The translations under genes were made by a program, and so were the position numbers. Under the pieces are notes generated by a model that saw only the letters and a program-made list of their open reading frames with translations, was not told the DNA's origin and did not search any database. Shown here one piece after another: positions 17,037 through 26,044 of a DNA stretch of 64,000 nucleotides (position 1 is its first letter; each line of letters starts with the position of its first letter). The DNA comes from HGM11416 sp964532155 (GTDB taxonomy: Bacteria > Bacillota > Clostridia > Christensenellales > Borkfalkiaceae), in NCBI GenBank assembly GCA_964532155.1, contig CAZHGN010000001.1, forward strand, positions 1 through 64,000, in the 5' to 3' direction.

Positions 17037-18776
17037 AAACAAGATTTTTCAATAACGATTTTACGAAAGAGGTTACTTGCGCTTTTTTGCGCGGTAACCT
17101 TTATTTTTTTGTTTATACTCGGCAAAACCTTTTGCGTTACCGTATTAGACGGCGAAAAATTAAGGGCAAAAGCGATAGATCAATGGACGAGAGATCTTCC
17201 GGTAAAAGCGGTGCGAGGCGACGTTGTCGATAGAAACGGCGTTGTTTTAGCTACCGATTCCTCAACGACGGCGGTTTATATTCGCACTCGTTGCGTAACC
17301 GAACCGGAAAAAACGGCGGCGGTTTTATCAGAAGTGCTCGAAATCGACGGCCCGTCGTTATTAAATAAAATCAAAAATTCATCCGTTTCCGAAATTACCG
17401 CCGCATTACAGGTTTCGGACGATAAAATCAAAAGGCTTAAAGAGTATTCGCTCGACGGCGTGTATTTTGCCCCCGACGGCAAAAGAAGTTATCCGTTCGG
17501 TTCGATGCTTTGTCAAACGCTCGGCTACACGTCGGTGGACGGAAGCGGACTTAGCGGTATAGAAAAATATTACGATCGTTACCTCAAGGGCGAAAACGGC
17601 AAAATATTATACGAAAGCGACCTTATAGGTTTGGATGCCGACGGTAAAAAGCCGTCGTATATTCAAGCGACGGACGGTTTGTCTGTGCGGCTTACGATCG
17701 ATTCCGAAATACAGTTAATTTGCGAGAGCGAGCTCGATTCCGTTATGGAGCAGTATACGCCGGTATCGGCAAAAATACTCGTAATGGAACCGTCGAGCGG
17801 CAGAGTGCTTGCTATGGCGCAAAAGCCGTCGTTCGATCTAAACGAAGTGCCCAGAGAGGACGAACAGTCGCTTATGAAGCTCGGACGTAACGGAATAGTT
17901 GCGGATTCGTACGAGCCCGGGTCGACCTTTAAGATAATTACTGCGGGGGCAAACATTGAGGAAAGCCTATCGGGCAATCCCGCCGCTTTTTCTCCGGAAC
18001 ATATTTTTCCGTCGGGTAGGTATAGGGTTGTTTTGGGGAAAAAAATAAAGTGCTGGAGCACGCACTCGAACGGTAGGCACTCTTCGCAAAAACTTTCCGA
18101 CGCATTAAATAACAGTTGCAACCCGATTTTCGTCGATATTGCGTTGTCGCTCGGTAAAAGCACTTTTTATACATATATTTCGGCGTTTAATTTCGGAAAA
18201 ACGACAGGAATAGATTTCAACGGCGAGGCTACCGGCATGGTTGTGCCCGAACCGTCGGTAACCGACGGCGATCTTGCGCGCATAGGCTTTGGTCAAACGA
18301 TAGCGGTAACGCCTATTCAGCTTGCCGCCGCGGTATGTGCGGCAGTTAACGGAGGAGTATATTATAAGCCGTATCTCGTTGAAGAAATTTATTCTGCCGA
18401 GCAGAGCGTAGTAAGGTATTACCCTGTGAAAACGGATAGAGTTTTAAGCGAAAGAGCCTCTAAAATTCTTTCTTCGTATCTCGAAGGGGTTGTGCGTGAC
18501 GGAAGCGGTAAGCAGGCGTATATCGAAGGTGCGAGAGTGGGCGGCAAAACGGGAACTGCGCAAATATACAAAGACGGCAAAATTGCGAGCGGAAAATACG
18601 TAATGTCTTTTATAGGCTTTTTTCCTGCAAACGAGCCGAAATACCTTGCGCTCGTTATCGTTGAAGAGCCGATTGGCGGAACTTACGGTTCTACCGTAGC
18701 TGCTCCTGTCTGCAAAAATGTTTTCGAAAAAATAATTCAAGCAAAAAATTATACGGTGAAGTCAGATGAAACTTAA
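17034..18776 (+). CDS. ftsI: Penicillin-binding transpeptidase FtsI/PBP2B type, apparent AUU start
   Basis: Class B penicillin-binding protein, septal transpeptidase partner of FtsW. From the ATT at 17034 it is 580 residues: a short positive cytoplasmic tail (KQDFSITILRKRLL), a membrane helix (about 14-35), the dimerisation domain, then the transpeptidase motifs STFK (297-300), SCN (361-363) and KTGT (505-508). There is no PASTA domain, so it is closer to FtsI/PbpB than to SpoVD. Starting at the first standard codon (TTG, 17109) would delete the tail and most of the helix. It overlaps murE by 11 nt. Confidence 0.93.
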   Translation: MKQDFSITILRKRLLALFCAVTFIFLFILGKTFCVTVLDGEKLRAKAIDQWTRDLPVKAVRGDVVDRNGVVLATDSSTTAVYIRTRCVTEPEKTAAVLSEVLEIDGPSLLNKIKNSSVSEITAALQVSDDKIKRLKEYSLDGVYFAPDGKRSYPFGSMLCQTLGYTSVDGSGLSGIEKYYDRYLKGENGKILYESDLIGLDADGKKPSYIQATDGLSVRLTIDSEIQLICESELDSVMEQYTPVSAKILVMEPSSGRVLAMAQKPSFDLNEVPREDEQSLMKLGRNGIVADSYEPGSTFKIITAGANIEESLSGNPAAFSPEHIFPSGRYRVVLGKKIKCWSTHSNGRHSSQKLSDALNNSCNPIFVDIALSLGKSTFYTYISAFNFGKTTGIDFNGEATGMVVPEPSVTDGDLARIGFGQTIAVTPIQLAAAVCAAVNGGVYYKPYLVEEIYSAEQSVVRYYPVKTDRVLSERASKILSSYLEGVVRDGSGKQAYIEGARVGGKTGTAQIYKDGKIASGKYVMSFIGFFPANEPKYLALVIVEEPIGGTYGSTVAAPVCKNVFEKIIQAKNYTVKSDET

Positions 18777-20208
18777 AGAACTTATTTTGTGTTTGAAGTG
18801 CGACGTTAGCGGAAGCGTGGACGTTAACGTTACTTCGTTGTCGTTACTGCCTAACGATTGTAAAGAAGGTAGTATATTTTTCCTTGCGAAAGGGAAAACA
18901 AACGATGAGAAAGAATTAATCGAACTTGCCGAAAAGCAAGGTGCGGTTGCTATAGTCTCCGCAAGAAAGATAAATTGCCGAGCGACTCTCGTTTTGGTTA
19001 AGGATGTCAGGCGCGCATTGACTGCCGTCTGCAAGGCGTTTTACGGTAATCCGCAAGACAAGATGAAAATAATCGGAGTGGTAGGCACGAACGGCAAAAC
19101 GACCGTTTGCGAGTTGATATACGAGGCGTTAAACGGCGGCGGTATTAAATGTGGAAAAATCGGAACGCTCGGCGCCGAGTGTGAAAACTATTATCGCAAT
19201 ACGGGCATGACCACGCCCGACGCCCCGGCGCTTTATTCGATTTTATCGGACATGGCGGAGCGCGGTGTTGCCGTCGTGTGCATGGAGGTAAGCGCTCACG
19301 CTATTTATTATAAACGTGCGGATTTTAAGTTTGATATAACGGTTTTTACCAATTGCTCGCGCGATCATCTTGACTTTTTCGGTTCATTCGAGCGTTACGC
19401 GACGACCAAAACCGAGGCGTTTCTTAGATCTAAGTGCAGACTTGCGGTTGTAAACGCCGACGATCCGCTCGGCATTGCGATAGCGTTGCGGCGCAAAAAT
19501 TCTTCGATAACGTACGGAATCGAACAGCCATCCGACGTCTTTGCGATGGACGTTTCGGAAACCGGAGACGGACTGAGTTTTATCATGAACCTATTCGATT
19601 GCGTATACGATATTAACACTTCGCTCGTCGGGCGGTTCAACGTTTACAATTTGCTCGCCGCGGCTACTGCATGTGCGCTTGTAGGTTTGAAAACGGATTA
19701 TATTGCGGAAAAGCTTTCTTGCGTTAAGCCTATTAGCGGCAGAATGCAGAAAATACATTCTTTTCCTAACGTATACGTGGACTACGCCCATACCCCGGAC
19801 GGTTTAAAAAACGCCCTTAGCGCGTTAAAAAGCATTTGCGACGGTCGAATTATATCCGTTTTCGGGTGCGGCGGAAACAGAGACGTCGGCAAAAGGAGAG
19901 TGATGGGAAAAATAAGCGGCGAACTTTCCGATTTAACGGTTCTTACGAGCGATAATCCTCGTTTTGAAGATTGCGCGGCTATCATAAAAGAAATCGAATG
20001 CGGACTGCGTGCGGTAGGCGATGCGCAATGGGTTGCGATAGTCGACCGAGGCGAGGCGATTCGTTATGCGCTCGGCGTTGCCGAAAAGGACGACTGCGTT
20101 TTGATAGCCGGTAAGGGAGCGGAAAAATATCGAGAGGTTATGGGGGTAAAACTGCCCTTTTCCGACGAGGAGGTCGCTTGCGCGTTTTTCAACGAAAAGG
20201 AGGAATAA
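18766..20208 (+). CDS. murE: UDP-MurNAc-tripeptide synthetase MurE (meso-DAP type)
   Basis: ATP-dependent ligase that adds the third amino acid to UDP-MurNAc-L-Ala-D-Glu. The 480 residues show the P-loop GTNGKTT (107-113), MTTPDAP (148-154), SRDHLDFFG (198-206), YAHTPDGL and the DNPR motif (396-399). In the family DNPR recognises meso-diaminopimelate, whereas L-lysine enzymes differ there, so the peptidoglycan is probably DAP-type. Its start lies inside the end of ftsI and its stop abuts the mraY ATG. Confidence 0.96.
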   Translation: MKLKELILCLKCDVSGSVDVNVTSLSLLPNDCKEGSIFFLAKGKTNDEKELIELAEKQGAVAIVSARKINCRATLVLVKDVRRALTAVCKAFYGNPQDKMKIIGVVGTNGKTTVCELIYEALNGGGIKCGKIGTLGAECENYYRNTGMTTPDAPALYSILSDMAERGVAVVCMEVSAHAIYYKRADFKFDITVFTNCSRDHLDFFGSFERYATTKTEAFLRSKCRLAVVNADDPLGIAIALRRKNSSITYGIEQPSDVFAMDVSETGDGLSFIMNLFDCVYDINTSLVGRFNVYNLLAAATACALVGLKTDYIAEKLSCVKPISGRMQKIHSFPNVYVDYAHTPDGLKNALSALKSICDGRIISVFGCGGNRDVGKRRVMGKISGELSDLTVLTSDNPRFEDCAAIIKEIECGLRAVGDAQWVAIVDRGEAIRYALGVAEKDDCVLIAGKGAEKYREVMGVKLPFSDEEVACAFFNEKEE

Positions 20209-21207
20209 ATGTTTTTTGTTACTCAATGCGCCCTTGCTTTTATATGCGCGATTATTGCAAGCGTTTTGCTTGGTGCGCTCGTATTGCCATTGCTAAAAAA
20301 ACTACACGCGGGGCAAAATATTTTGGGGTACGTCGATAATCACGCCGGAAAATCTGGAACTACAACGATGGGCGGAGTGGTATTCGCGCTGTCGACAATA
20401 ATCGTTTATTTCGTGTTTTCTTCGCGGCGAGGAACTCTTGCCGTTTTATCGCTTGCAATAGCGTTTTCCTATTTAATCGTTGGATTTTTGGACGATTATA
20501 TAAAGATTAAAGCTCATAAAAACGAGGGGCTTACGCCTCGGCAAAAGCTTTTTTTTCAGGCGGCGATTGCTTTTATCGTCGCCGCTTTCGTTTACACTCG
20601 CGGGCTTACCGATTTTTTTATACCTTTTTTAAACCGCTTCGTCAATCTCGGCATTATAGGCGCGTCGTTGGTTTTCGTCGTCTTTATAGCTACTACAAAT
20701 TGCGTGAACTTGACTGACGGACTTGATGGACTTGCGGGCGGCGTTTCTTACGTTTATTTATTGCTTTTGTTTTTGCTTGTTTGCGTGCAGCTAAGCGTTT
20801 ATTCGTCAAATTATCTCTTGCCCGAAGAAGCGAAAGATCTTGCGTTTCTTTGCATCGTTCAGGCGGGCGGTATAATAGGCTTTTTATTGTACAACACCTT
20901 TTCGGCAAGCGCGTTTATGGGCGATACCGGTTCGCTTTATCTCGGCGGAATGATTGCTTCGGCTTCCGTATTTTGCGGGAATATATTTTTTATTCCGTTT
21001 TTCGGCATAATGTTCGTAACGTCCGGCATATCAGTAATTATGCAGGTCGTTCGGTTTAAACGGACGGGCAAAAGACTTTTTCTTATGGCGCCGCTCCATC
21101 ATCATTTCGAGTATAAGGGGTACAGCGAAAGTAAGATAGTCTTTGCTTATAAGCTAATCACGCTCGTAGTGGGTTTAGCGTGTATTATTACAGTTGTCGG
21201 AGGGTAA
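20209..21207 (+). CDS. mraY: Phospho-MurNAc-pentapeptide transferase MraY
   Basis: Polytopic membrane enzyme that forms lipid I from UDP-MurNAc-pentapeptide and undecaprenyl phosphate. The 332 residues hold about ten transmembrane helices. The conserved motifs are GTTTMGGVVF (start), the paired aspartates in FLDDYIK, NCVNLTDGLDGLAGG, FMGDTGSLYLGG and APLHHHFE. The ATG at 20209 directly follows the murE stop, with AAGGAGG in the murE 3' end. MurF, which usually sits between murE and mraY, is absent here. Confidence 0.97.
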   Translation: MFFVTQCALAFICAIIASVLLGALVLPLLKKLHAGQNILGYVDNHAGKSGTTTMGGVVFALSTIIVYFVFSSRRGTLAVLSLAIAFSYLIVGFLDDYIKIKAHKNEGLTPRQKLFFQAAIAFIVAAFVYTRGLTDFFIPFLNRFVNLGIIGASLVFVVFIATTNCVNLTDGLDGLAGGVSYVYLLLLFLLVCVQLSVYSSNYLLPEEAKDLAFLCIVQAGGIIGFLLYNTFSASAFMGDTGSLYLGGMIASASVFCGNIFFIPFFGIMFVTSGISVIMQVVRFKRTGKRLFLMAPLHHHFEYKGYSESKIVFAYKLITLVVGLACIITVVGG

Positions 21208-21210
21208 TTC

Positions 21211-22632
21211 GTGTTTTTTTCTAAAACAAAATTTTTCATAATCGGTATTTCAAAAAGCGGCCGTGCCGCAAGCGAACTTTTGCTCGGTTTAAATGCAAGT
21301 GTATATTTATACGATTCGGCTCCGACCGATGAAATCAAACGGCGAATGTCGGAACTTTGCGAAAAGGGAGCCGTTTCAGTTGCCGAGGACGGTGTGAAAA
21401 ACGTAATTTGCGATTGCGACGTCGTCGTATTGAGTCCGGGCGTTCCGGTGGACGACGAACTACCGGCGTTTGCCGCAGAGAAAGGCAAGTGCGTGATAGG
21501 TGAGCTTGAACTTGCATCGCTCGTTTGTACCGCCCCCGTCGTTGCTGTTACGGGAACCAACGGAAAGACTACGGTTTGTTCGCTTTTATACCATGTTTTA
21601 AGCCGTGCGGGCGAAAAGTGCGTGCTTGCCGGCAACGTAGGCACGCCGCTTAGCTCGGTGGTCGGCGAATGTACCTTCGACACTACTGCCGTAGTAGAGG
21701 TTTCGAGTTTTCAGCTCGAGACGACTCGCCGATTTGCCCCGCACGTTGCATGTGTTTTAAACGTCACGCCCGACCACTTGTCGCGCCATTATAATATGGA
21801 AAACTACGTCTATTTAAAATCTAAAATTCTTGCAAATCTTTGCGAAAACGAATATGCCGTGCTTAACGCGGACGACGATATAGTTTGCAGAATGGGCGAG
21901 GGTGTAAAGGCGAAAAAGATTTTCTTTTCTTCAAAAAAGCAAACTAACGGAGCGTACGTCGAGGCCGATAGAATATTTTGGCGCGGAAAGGAAATCGTGC
22001 CTGTTGCCGACTTAAGATTGAAGGGGATACATAACGTGGAAAACGCATTAGCAGTCGTGTGTATAGCAAAAGCGTTGGGTATAGCCGACGAAAAAATTGC
22101 CGACGGCGTTAAGTCGTTTGTTGGCGTTAGGCACCGACAAGAAAAAATTTTCGAATACGGCGGTGTGACTTTTATCGACGATTCCAAGGCGACCAATCCC
22201 GATTCTGCTCTTAAAGCGGTTGAGTGTATGGGAAAAAGTATCGTGCTTTTAATAGGCGGTATAGATAAAGGTGCCGGGTACAACGCCTTTTTTAAAAAGG
22301 TAAAAGAGGGCGGAAAGGTTCGCGCCGTAGTTATTTACGGCCGTTCGAGGAAGGAACTTTATAGGTCTGCCGAAAACGCCGAGCTTGAAAACCTTTATCT
22401 TTCGGTAGGCTTCGATTGTGCCGTTAAGACGGCTTGCCAAATAGCCGAGTCGGGCGATACCGTTTTATTAAGTCCGGCTTGTTCGAGTTTCGACGAGTTT
22501 TGCGGTTTCGAAGAGCGTGGCGACGCGTTTTGCACAATAGTGAAAGAGTTTGTGAGGGGGTTGGAAGACAAGAAGCCGATAAAAGAAATAACCGATAAAG
22601 AAATCAACGTCGACGACGATGCGGACGAATAA
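21211..22632 (+). CDS. murD: UDP-MurNAc-L-alanine--D-glutamate ligase MurD
   Basis: Cytoplasmic ligase adding D-Glu to UDP-MurNAc-L-Ala. The 473 residues show the N-terminal Rossmann start (FFIIGISKSGRAASELLL), P-loop VTGTNGKTTVCSLLYH (about 112-127), and the downstream Mur motifs VEVSSFQLE, VTPDHLSRH and DDSKATNPDSA. GTG start with GGAGGG 6 nt upstream. The C-terminus carries an extra acidic tail (about 20 residues ending DDDADE), part of which arises from the 14-nt overlap with ftsW. Confidence 0.96.
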   Translation: MFFSKTKFFIIGISKSGRAASELLLGLNASVYLYDSAPTDEIKRRMSELCEKGAVSVAEDGVKNVICDCDVVVLSPGVPVDDELPAFAAEKGKCVIGELELASLVCTAPVVAVTGTNGKTTVCSLLYHVLSRAGEKCVLAGNVGTPLSSVVGECTFDTTAVVEVSSFQLETTRRFAPHVACVLNVTPDHLSRHYNMENYVYLKSKILANLCENEYAVLNADDDIVCRMGEGVKAKKIFFSSKKQTNGAYVEADRIFWRGKEIVPVADLRLKGIHNVENALAVVCIAKALGIADEKIADGVKSFVGVRHRQEKIFEYGGVTFIDDSKATNPDSALKAVECMGKSIVLLIGGIDKGAGYNAFFKKVKEGGKVRAVVIYGRSRKELYRSAENAELENLYLSVGFDCAVKTACQIAESGDTVLLSPACSSFDEFCGFEERGDAFCTIVKEFVRGLEDKKPIKEITDKEINVDDDADE

Positions 22633-23773
22633 GGGCGGTAAAAAGGTAAGATTAAACGTCGACGGCACAGTAATAACTGCAGGCGTATTGGCGCTGTGCG
22701 TCGTAGGCTCGGTGTTCGTATATTCCGCTTCGTGCTATACCGCCGATAAACTTTACGGTGATTCTTTCTTTTTTTTGAAAAAGCAAATTGTCGGATACGT
22801 CCTCGGACTTTTCGTCTATTTCGCTGTTCGCTTGCTTAAATTCGATTTTTTAAAGAAGGTGGCGTTTTGGGCGTGCGTAGGAAGCGCGGTTTTGTTATTG
22901 CTCGTTTTAACGCCGCTCGGAGTCGAGGTGTACGGCGCAAAGAGGTGGCTTAAAATAGGTTCGGTTACCGTTCAACCGTCGGAGATTGCAAAGTTTTGTC
23001 TCGTGCTGTTTTTTGCGGCTTATTTTTCGCAAGACCGCTCGCGTGCGGACACTTTTAAAGGTTCACTGCCGTTTATAGCGGTCTGCGGGGTATTTTGCTT
23101 GCTCGTAATAGCCGAACCGAATATGTCGGTAACCGTATGTCTTGCCGCTTCGACTGTTATAATGCTGTTTACCGCAGGGTTTCCCGTAAAAAAAATACTC
23201 GCGATAGGACTTCCGCTTTTGCTCGCCGTTCCGTTGCTTATCGTAGCCGAACCGTATAGGTTAAAACGGCTTATGGCGTTTGTCGATCCGTGGGCTTCGC
23301 CTAAAGGTGAAGGGTACCAGCTTATTCAGTCGTTATACGCTCTCGGATCGGGCGGTTGGTTTGGTGTAGGCCTATTTAATTCTCGGCAAAAAATGAGATT
23401 TTTACCCTTTGCGGAAAGTGATTTTATATTGTCGATTATCGGTGAAGAAACCGGGTTTATCGGGGTTGCCGTATTGCTTTTAACCTGCGTGTTTTTAGCG
23501 GTGAAAATCGTTGCCGTCGGTAGAAAAAACGGCTCGTTTTACGCCTACTTTTTATGCGTAGGCGTTGCGTGCGTTTTTATCGTTCAAGTTTTCGTAAACG
23601 CACTCGTCGTAACAGGAAGTATTCCTCCGACCGGTATACCTTTTCCTCTGATCAGCAGCGGAAACACTCAAATAATAACATTTTGCGCTTCTTTCGGGTT
23701 AGTGCGTAAAGTGGCTTCGGATAATCAAACGAAACGGCGGCTGTCCCATGCGGAGCCCTTGCACGTTTTTTAA
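22619..23773 (+). CDS. ftsW: Septal peptidoglycan polymerase FtsW (SEDS family)
   Basis: SEDS glycosyltransferase working with FtsI at the septum. The 384 residues have about ten membrane helices. Family signatures include AKRWLKIGSVTVQPSEIAKF (about 105-124), the conserved SEDS loop GEGYQLIQSLYALGSGGWFG, and the C-terminal GSIPPTGIPFPLISSGNTQII. The short N-terminal segment rich in Lys/Arg is cytoplasmic. The ATG overlaps murD by 14 nt. Sporulation homologues (SpoVE) look similar, but the dcw position favours FtsW. Confidence 0.94.
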   Translation: MRTNKGGKKVRLNVDGTVITAGVLALCVVGSVFVYSASCYTADKLYGDSFFFLKKQIVGYVLGLFVYFAVRLLKFDFLKKVAFWACVGSAVLLLLVLTPLGVEVYGAKRWLKIGSVTVQPSEIAKFCLVLFFAAYFSQDRSRADTFKGSLPFIAVCGVFCLLVIAEPNMSVTVCLAASTVIMLFTAGFPVKKILAIGLPLLLAVPLLIVAEPYRLKRLMAFVDPWASPKGEGYQLIQSLYALGSGGWFGVGLFNSRQKMRFLPFAESDFILSIIGEETGFIGVAVLLLTCVFLAVKIVAVGRKNGSFYAYFLCVGVACVFIVQVFVNALVVTGSIPPTGIPFPLISSGNTQIITFCASFGLVRKVASDNQTKRRLSHAEPLHVF

Positions 23774-23796
23774 CTTTATAACCTAAACCGTCATAC

Positions 23797-23819
23797 AATA
23801 AACCGTACGGCGGTTTTTT
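23797..23819 (+). terminator. Weak hairpin between ftsW and murA
   Basis: AAACCG and CGGTTT pair around a TACGG loop and are followed by a T-run that runs straight into the murA ATG. The stem is only 6 bp, so it could be a leaky terminator or a hairpin that covers the murA ribosome binding site. Confidence 0.3.
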
Positions 23820-25076
23820 ATGTCCGAAATAATCATTGACGGCGGGAGTAAACTATACGGCAAAACTAAAGTGTCGCCAGCTAAAAATTCCTGCTTGCCG
23901 ATCATTGCCGCTTCGATTGCCGTTTGCGGCGAAATACTTATCGAAAAAGCACCGCAAATTACCGACATCGAGGTTATGGCGCAAATAATAAAGGGGCTTG
24001 GCGGCGACTATAGTTTTTGCAAAGACGGTTTACGTTTATATACCGAGAAAATAGATCATTTCGTCGGTGAGCGTTCGTCGTACGGCAAGGTGCGTGCTTC
24101 GTTATTTACCGCAGGCGCACTTTTAACGCGCTTTAAAAAGGCGTTTATTCCTTTTCCCGGCGGATGCAAAATAGGCGAGCGGCCGATCGATATACACCTC
24201 GATGCGTTTAAGGCGCTCGGTGCCGTTGCGGAATGCGGTGTGGACGGCGTGTGGCTCGATGGTTCTAAAATGTCTTCGTGTAAAGTTAAACTTCGTTACC
24301 CGAGCGTCGGGGCAACGGTAAACCTTATATGCGCGGCGCTTTGTCTTAACGGCGAAACGGTTATCGAAGGTTGTGCAAAAGAACCGGAAATCGGCGACTT
24401 GGTTAAATTTTTGAACGTTTGCGGATATGACGTTCGCATTGGCGGTAATTGCGTTGTGGTTGTCGGACGAGAGGATATTGCGAGCGGTAAATATACTTTT
24501 GCGCCGATGCTCGATCGAATCGAAGCGGGGACTTATGCGCTTGCTTGTCTTGCATGCGGCGGTAGCGTTGCGCTCGAATACGATTGCGGCAAGAATATAC
24601 AAGCCGTGCTCGGCTTTATAAACGATTGCGGAGCGAAGGCGTATTTTTACAACGGCGAACTCATCGTCGACGCGGAAAAACCTATAAAAGCACAATGCGT
24701 AACTGCCGACGTTTTTCCGGCGTTTCCGACCGATTTGCAACCGCAAGCGGCGGCTGTGCTTTGCCTGGCGAACGGCAAAAGCGTGGTTTGCGATAAAGTT
24801 TTTTGCGATAGATTTTTATATGCCGATATGCTTGAAAAATTCGGAGCGAAAACCGTCGGAAGAGCATGCCGAATGGAAATTTTCGGTCAAAGCGGACTTA
24901 CGGCGGCGGACGTTAGCGCAACCGATTTGAGGGGAGGTGCCGCACTATGCATAGCGGCGCTTGCGGCGAAGGGCAGATCGAAAATTTCGAATGCCGAAAT
25001 TATATGCAGGGGGTATTTAAATATTTGCGAAAAAATTAATATGCTCGGCGGCAAGGCTTTTGAGTTGAACACCTAA
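23820..25076 (+). CDS. murA: UDP-GlcNAc 1-carboxyvinyltransferase MurA
   Basis: First committed step of peptidoglycan precursor synthesis: enolpyruvyl transfer from PEP to UDP-GlcNAc. The 418 residues match the family: KNSCLPIIAASI at about 22-33 (Lys-Asn of the UDP-GlcNAc site), VRASLFTAGALLTRF, and the loop FPGGCKIGERPIDIHLDAF, whose cysteine is the fosfomycin target. DRIEAGTYALA and FPTDLQPQ are also present. The Shine-Dalgarno is poor (GGCGG before a T-run). Bacillota often carry two paralogues, so it could be MurAA or MurAB. Confidence 0.95.
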   Translation: MSEIIIDGGSKLYGKTKVSPAKNSCLPIIAASIAVCGEILIEKAPQITDIEVMAQIIKGLGGDYSFCKDGLRLYTEKIDHFVGERSSYGKVRASLFTAGALLTRFKKAFIPFPGGCKIGERPIDIHLDAFKALGAVAECGVDGVWLDGSKMSSCKVKLRYPSVGATVNLICAALCLNGETVIEGCAKEPEIGDLVKFLNVCGYDVRIGGNCVVVVGREDIASGKYTFAPMLDRIEAGTYALACLACGGSVALEYDCGKNIQAVLGFINDCGAKAYFYNGELIVDAEKPIKAQCVTADVFPAFPTDLQPQAAAVLCLANGKSVVCDKVFCDRFLYADMLEKFGAKTVGRACRMEIFGQSGLTAADVSATDLRGGAALCIAALAAKGRSKISNAEIICRGYLNICEKINMLGGKAFELNT

Positions 25077-25151
25077 CCGAATACGACAACGCTAACCTAT
25101 AGGTCGATTAACGGGTATTTTGATTTTAAAAAAAGATAATTCAAACTAAAC

Positions 25152-25182
25152 GGTTGACATTTTTCGTCAACCCATATATAAT
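25152..25182 (+). promoter_or_regulatory. Near-consensus promoter of ftsQ-ftsA-ftsZ with overlapping palindrome
   Basis: TTGACA (25154-25159), a 17-nt spacer and TATAAT (25177-25182) form a perfect sigma-A promoter 70 nt upstream of ftsQ. An inverted repeat, GGTTGAC (25152-25158) and GTCAACC (25166-25172) with a 7-nt gap, covers the -35 box and half the spacer, as an operator would. Confidence 0.75.
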
Positions 25183-25252
25183 ATGTTCATAAGTCGATTT
25201 TATCGGCTAAAATTCGATATGGCTATAAAAGCCGTTACAGGGGAGGAAGAAC

Positions 25253-26044
25253 ATGAAGAATAAATATCTAATTATTTCGCTCACCTGTATTTTATTTTTA
25301 GTCGTTGCTCTTGCTTGCCTGAACACGCTTTTTTCGGTAAGGGATATTACCGTGGAATATTCGGTGGTCGGAGCAGACAGCGCCGAAGAGGTCGAAAGTT
25401 TGCTCGAAAAATATAAGGGCAAAAGTATCTTTTTCGTTAACGTCGACGACGTAAAGGAAGAGATCACTTCGGACAGATATTTAAAGGTAGTCGGCGTAAA
25501 AAAAATCTATCCGTGCGAATTGTACGTTTCGCTTAGCGAGCGCACCGAAAAATTCTATTGCGCCGGTGCAAAGGACGGAACAAGCGGCTACTTTTTATTC
25601 GACGATGAGTTCTTCGTTACGCGTTTTTCAGAGACCTTGCCGAGCGTGAGCAGCGGGCTTATCGGTATCGACTTTATCGACAGAGCAGGCGATTTGTCGC
25701 CCGACTTGGATTTAAAAAGGACGGTGGATTTTCCGCGCGGCACAAACGATTTGATTTTGCGTTGCTTTAATTTGCTTGGCGGACAAGCTCCCAACGTAAG
25801 GCGTATAACCGTGGTTTGCATGCCCGAAGGCGGTAATGTTCGTATTGCGTTAAAAACCGCGGAGGGCGTTACTCTGGAACTTTGGGATGCAAGCACCTTA
25901 CTCGAAGAAAAAACTGTTGCCGCTTTGCAGTATTATCTTACTTTGTCCGAAAGCGAGAAGATATGCGGCAGTATAATAACGTCCTTGGTTGACGGCAAGG
26001 TTACTTGCACCTATACGAAAAACTCAACCGGTACTTTTAATTAA
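25253..26044 (+). CDS. ftsQ: FtsQ/DivIB-like division protein
   Basis: Bitopic divisome protein of 263 residues: N-terminal membrane helix (about 5-27), then a POTRA-like region (LFSVRDITVEYSVVGADSAEE to the VVGVKKIYPCELYVSLSE stretch) and a beta domain. Sequence similarity is low, but the POTRA pattern 'strand, helix, KxYPxxLxVxxxER', and the place between murA and ftsA-ftsZ support FtsQ/DivIB. GGGGAGGAAGAAC precedes the ATG. First gene after the promoter at 25152; 19 nt separate it from ftsA. Confidence 0.83.
   Translation: MKNKYLIISLTCILFLVVALACLNTLFSVRDITVEYSVVGADSAEEVESLLEKYKGKSIFFVNVDDVKEEITSDRYLKVVGVKKIYPCELYVSLSERTEKFYCAGAKDGTSGYFLFDDEFFVTRFSETLPSVSSGLIGIDFIDRAGDLSPDLDLKRTVDFPRGTNDLILRCFNLLGGQAPNVRRITVVCMPEGGNVRIALKTAEGVTLELWDASTLLEEKTVAALQYYLTLSESEKICGSIITSLVDGKVTCTYTKNSTGTFN

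Noticed and set aside
17109..17111. TTG as the ftsI start
   Set aside because: No ribosome binding site and it removes most of the membrane helix. ATT at 17034 fits much better.
24123..24746. 207-codon minus-strand ORF over murA
   Set aside because: Antisense shadow with no ribosome binding site and a random-looking basic product.
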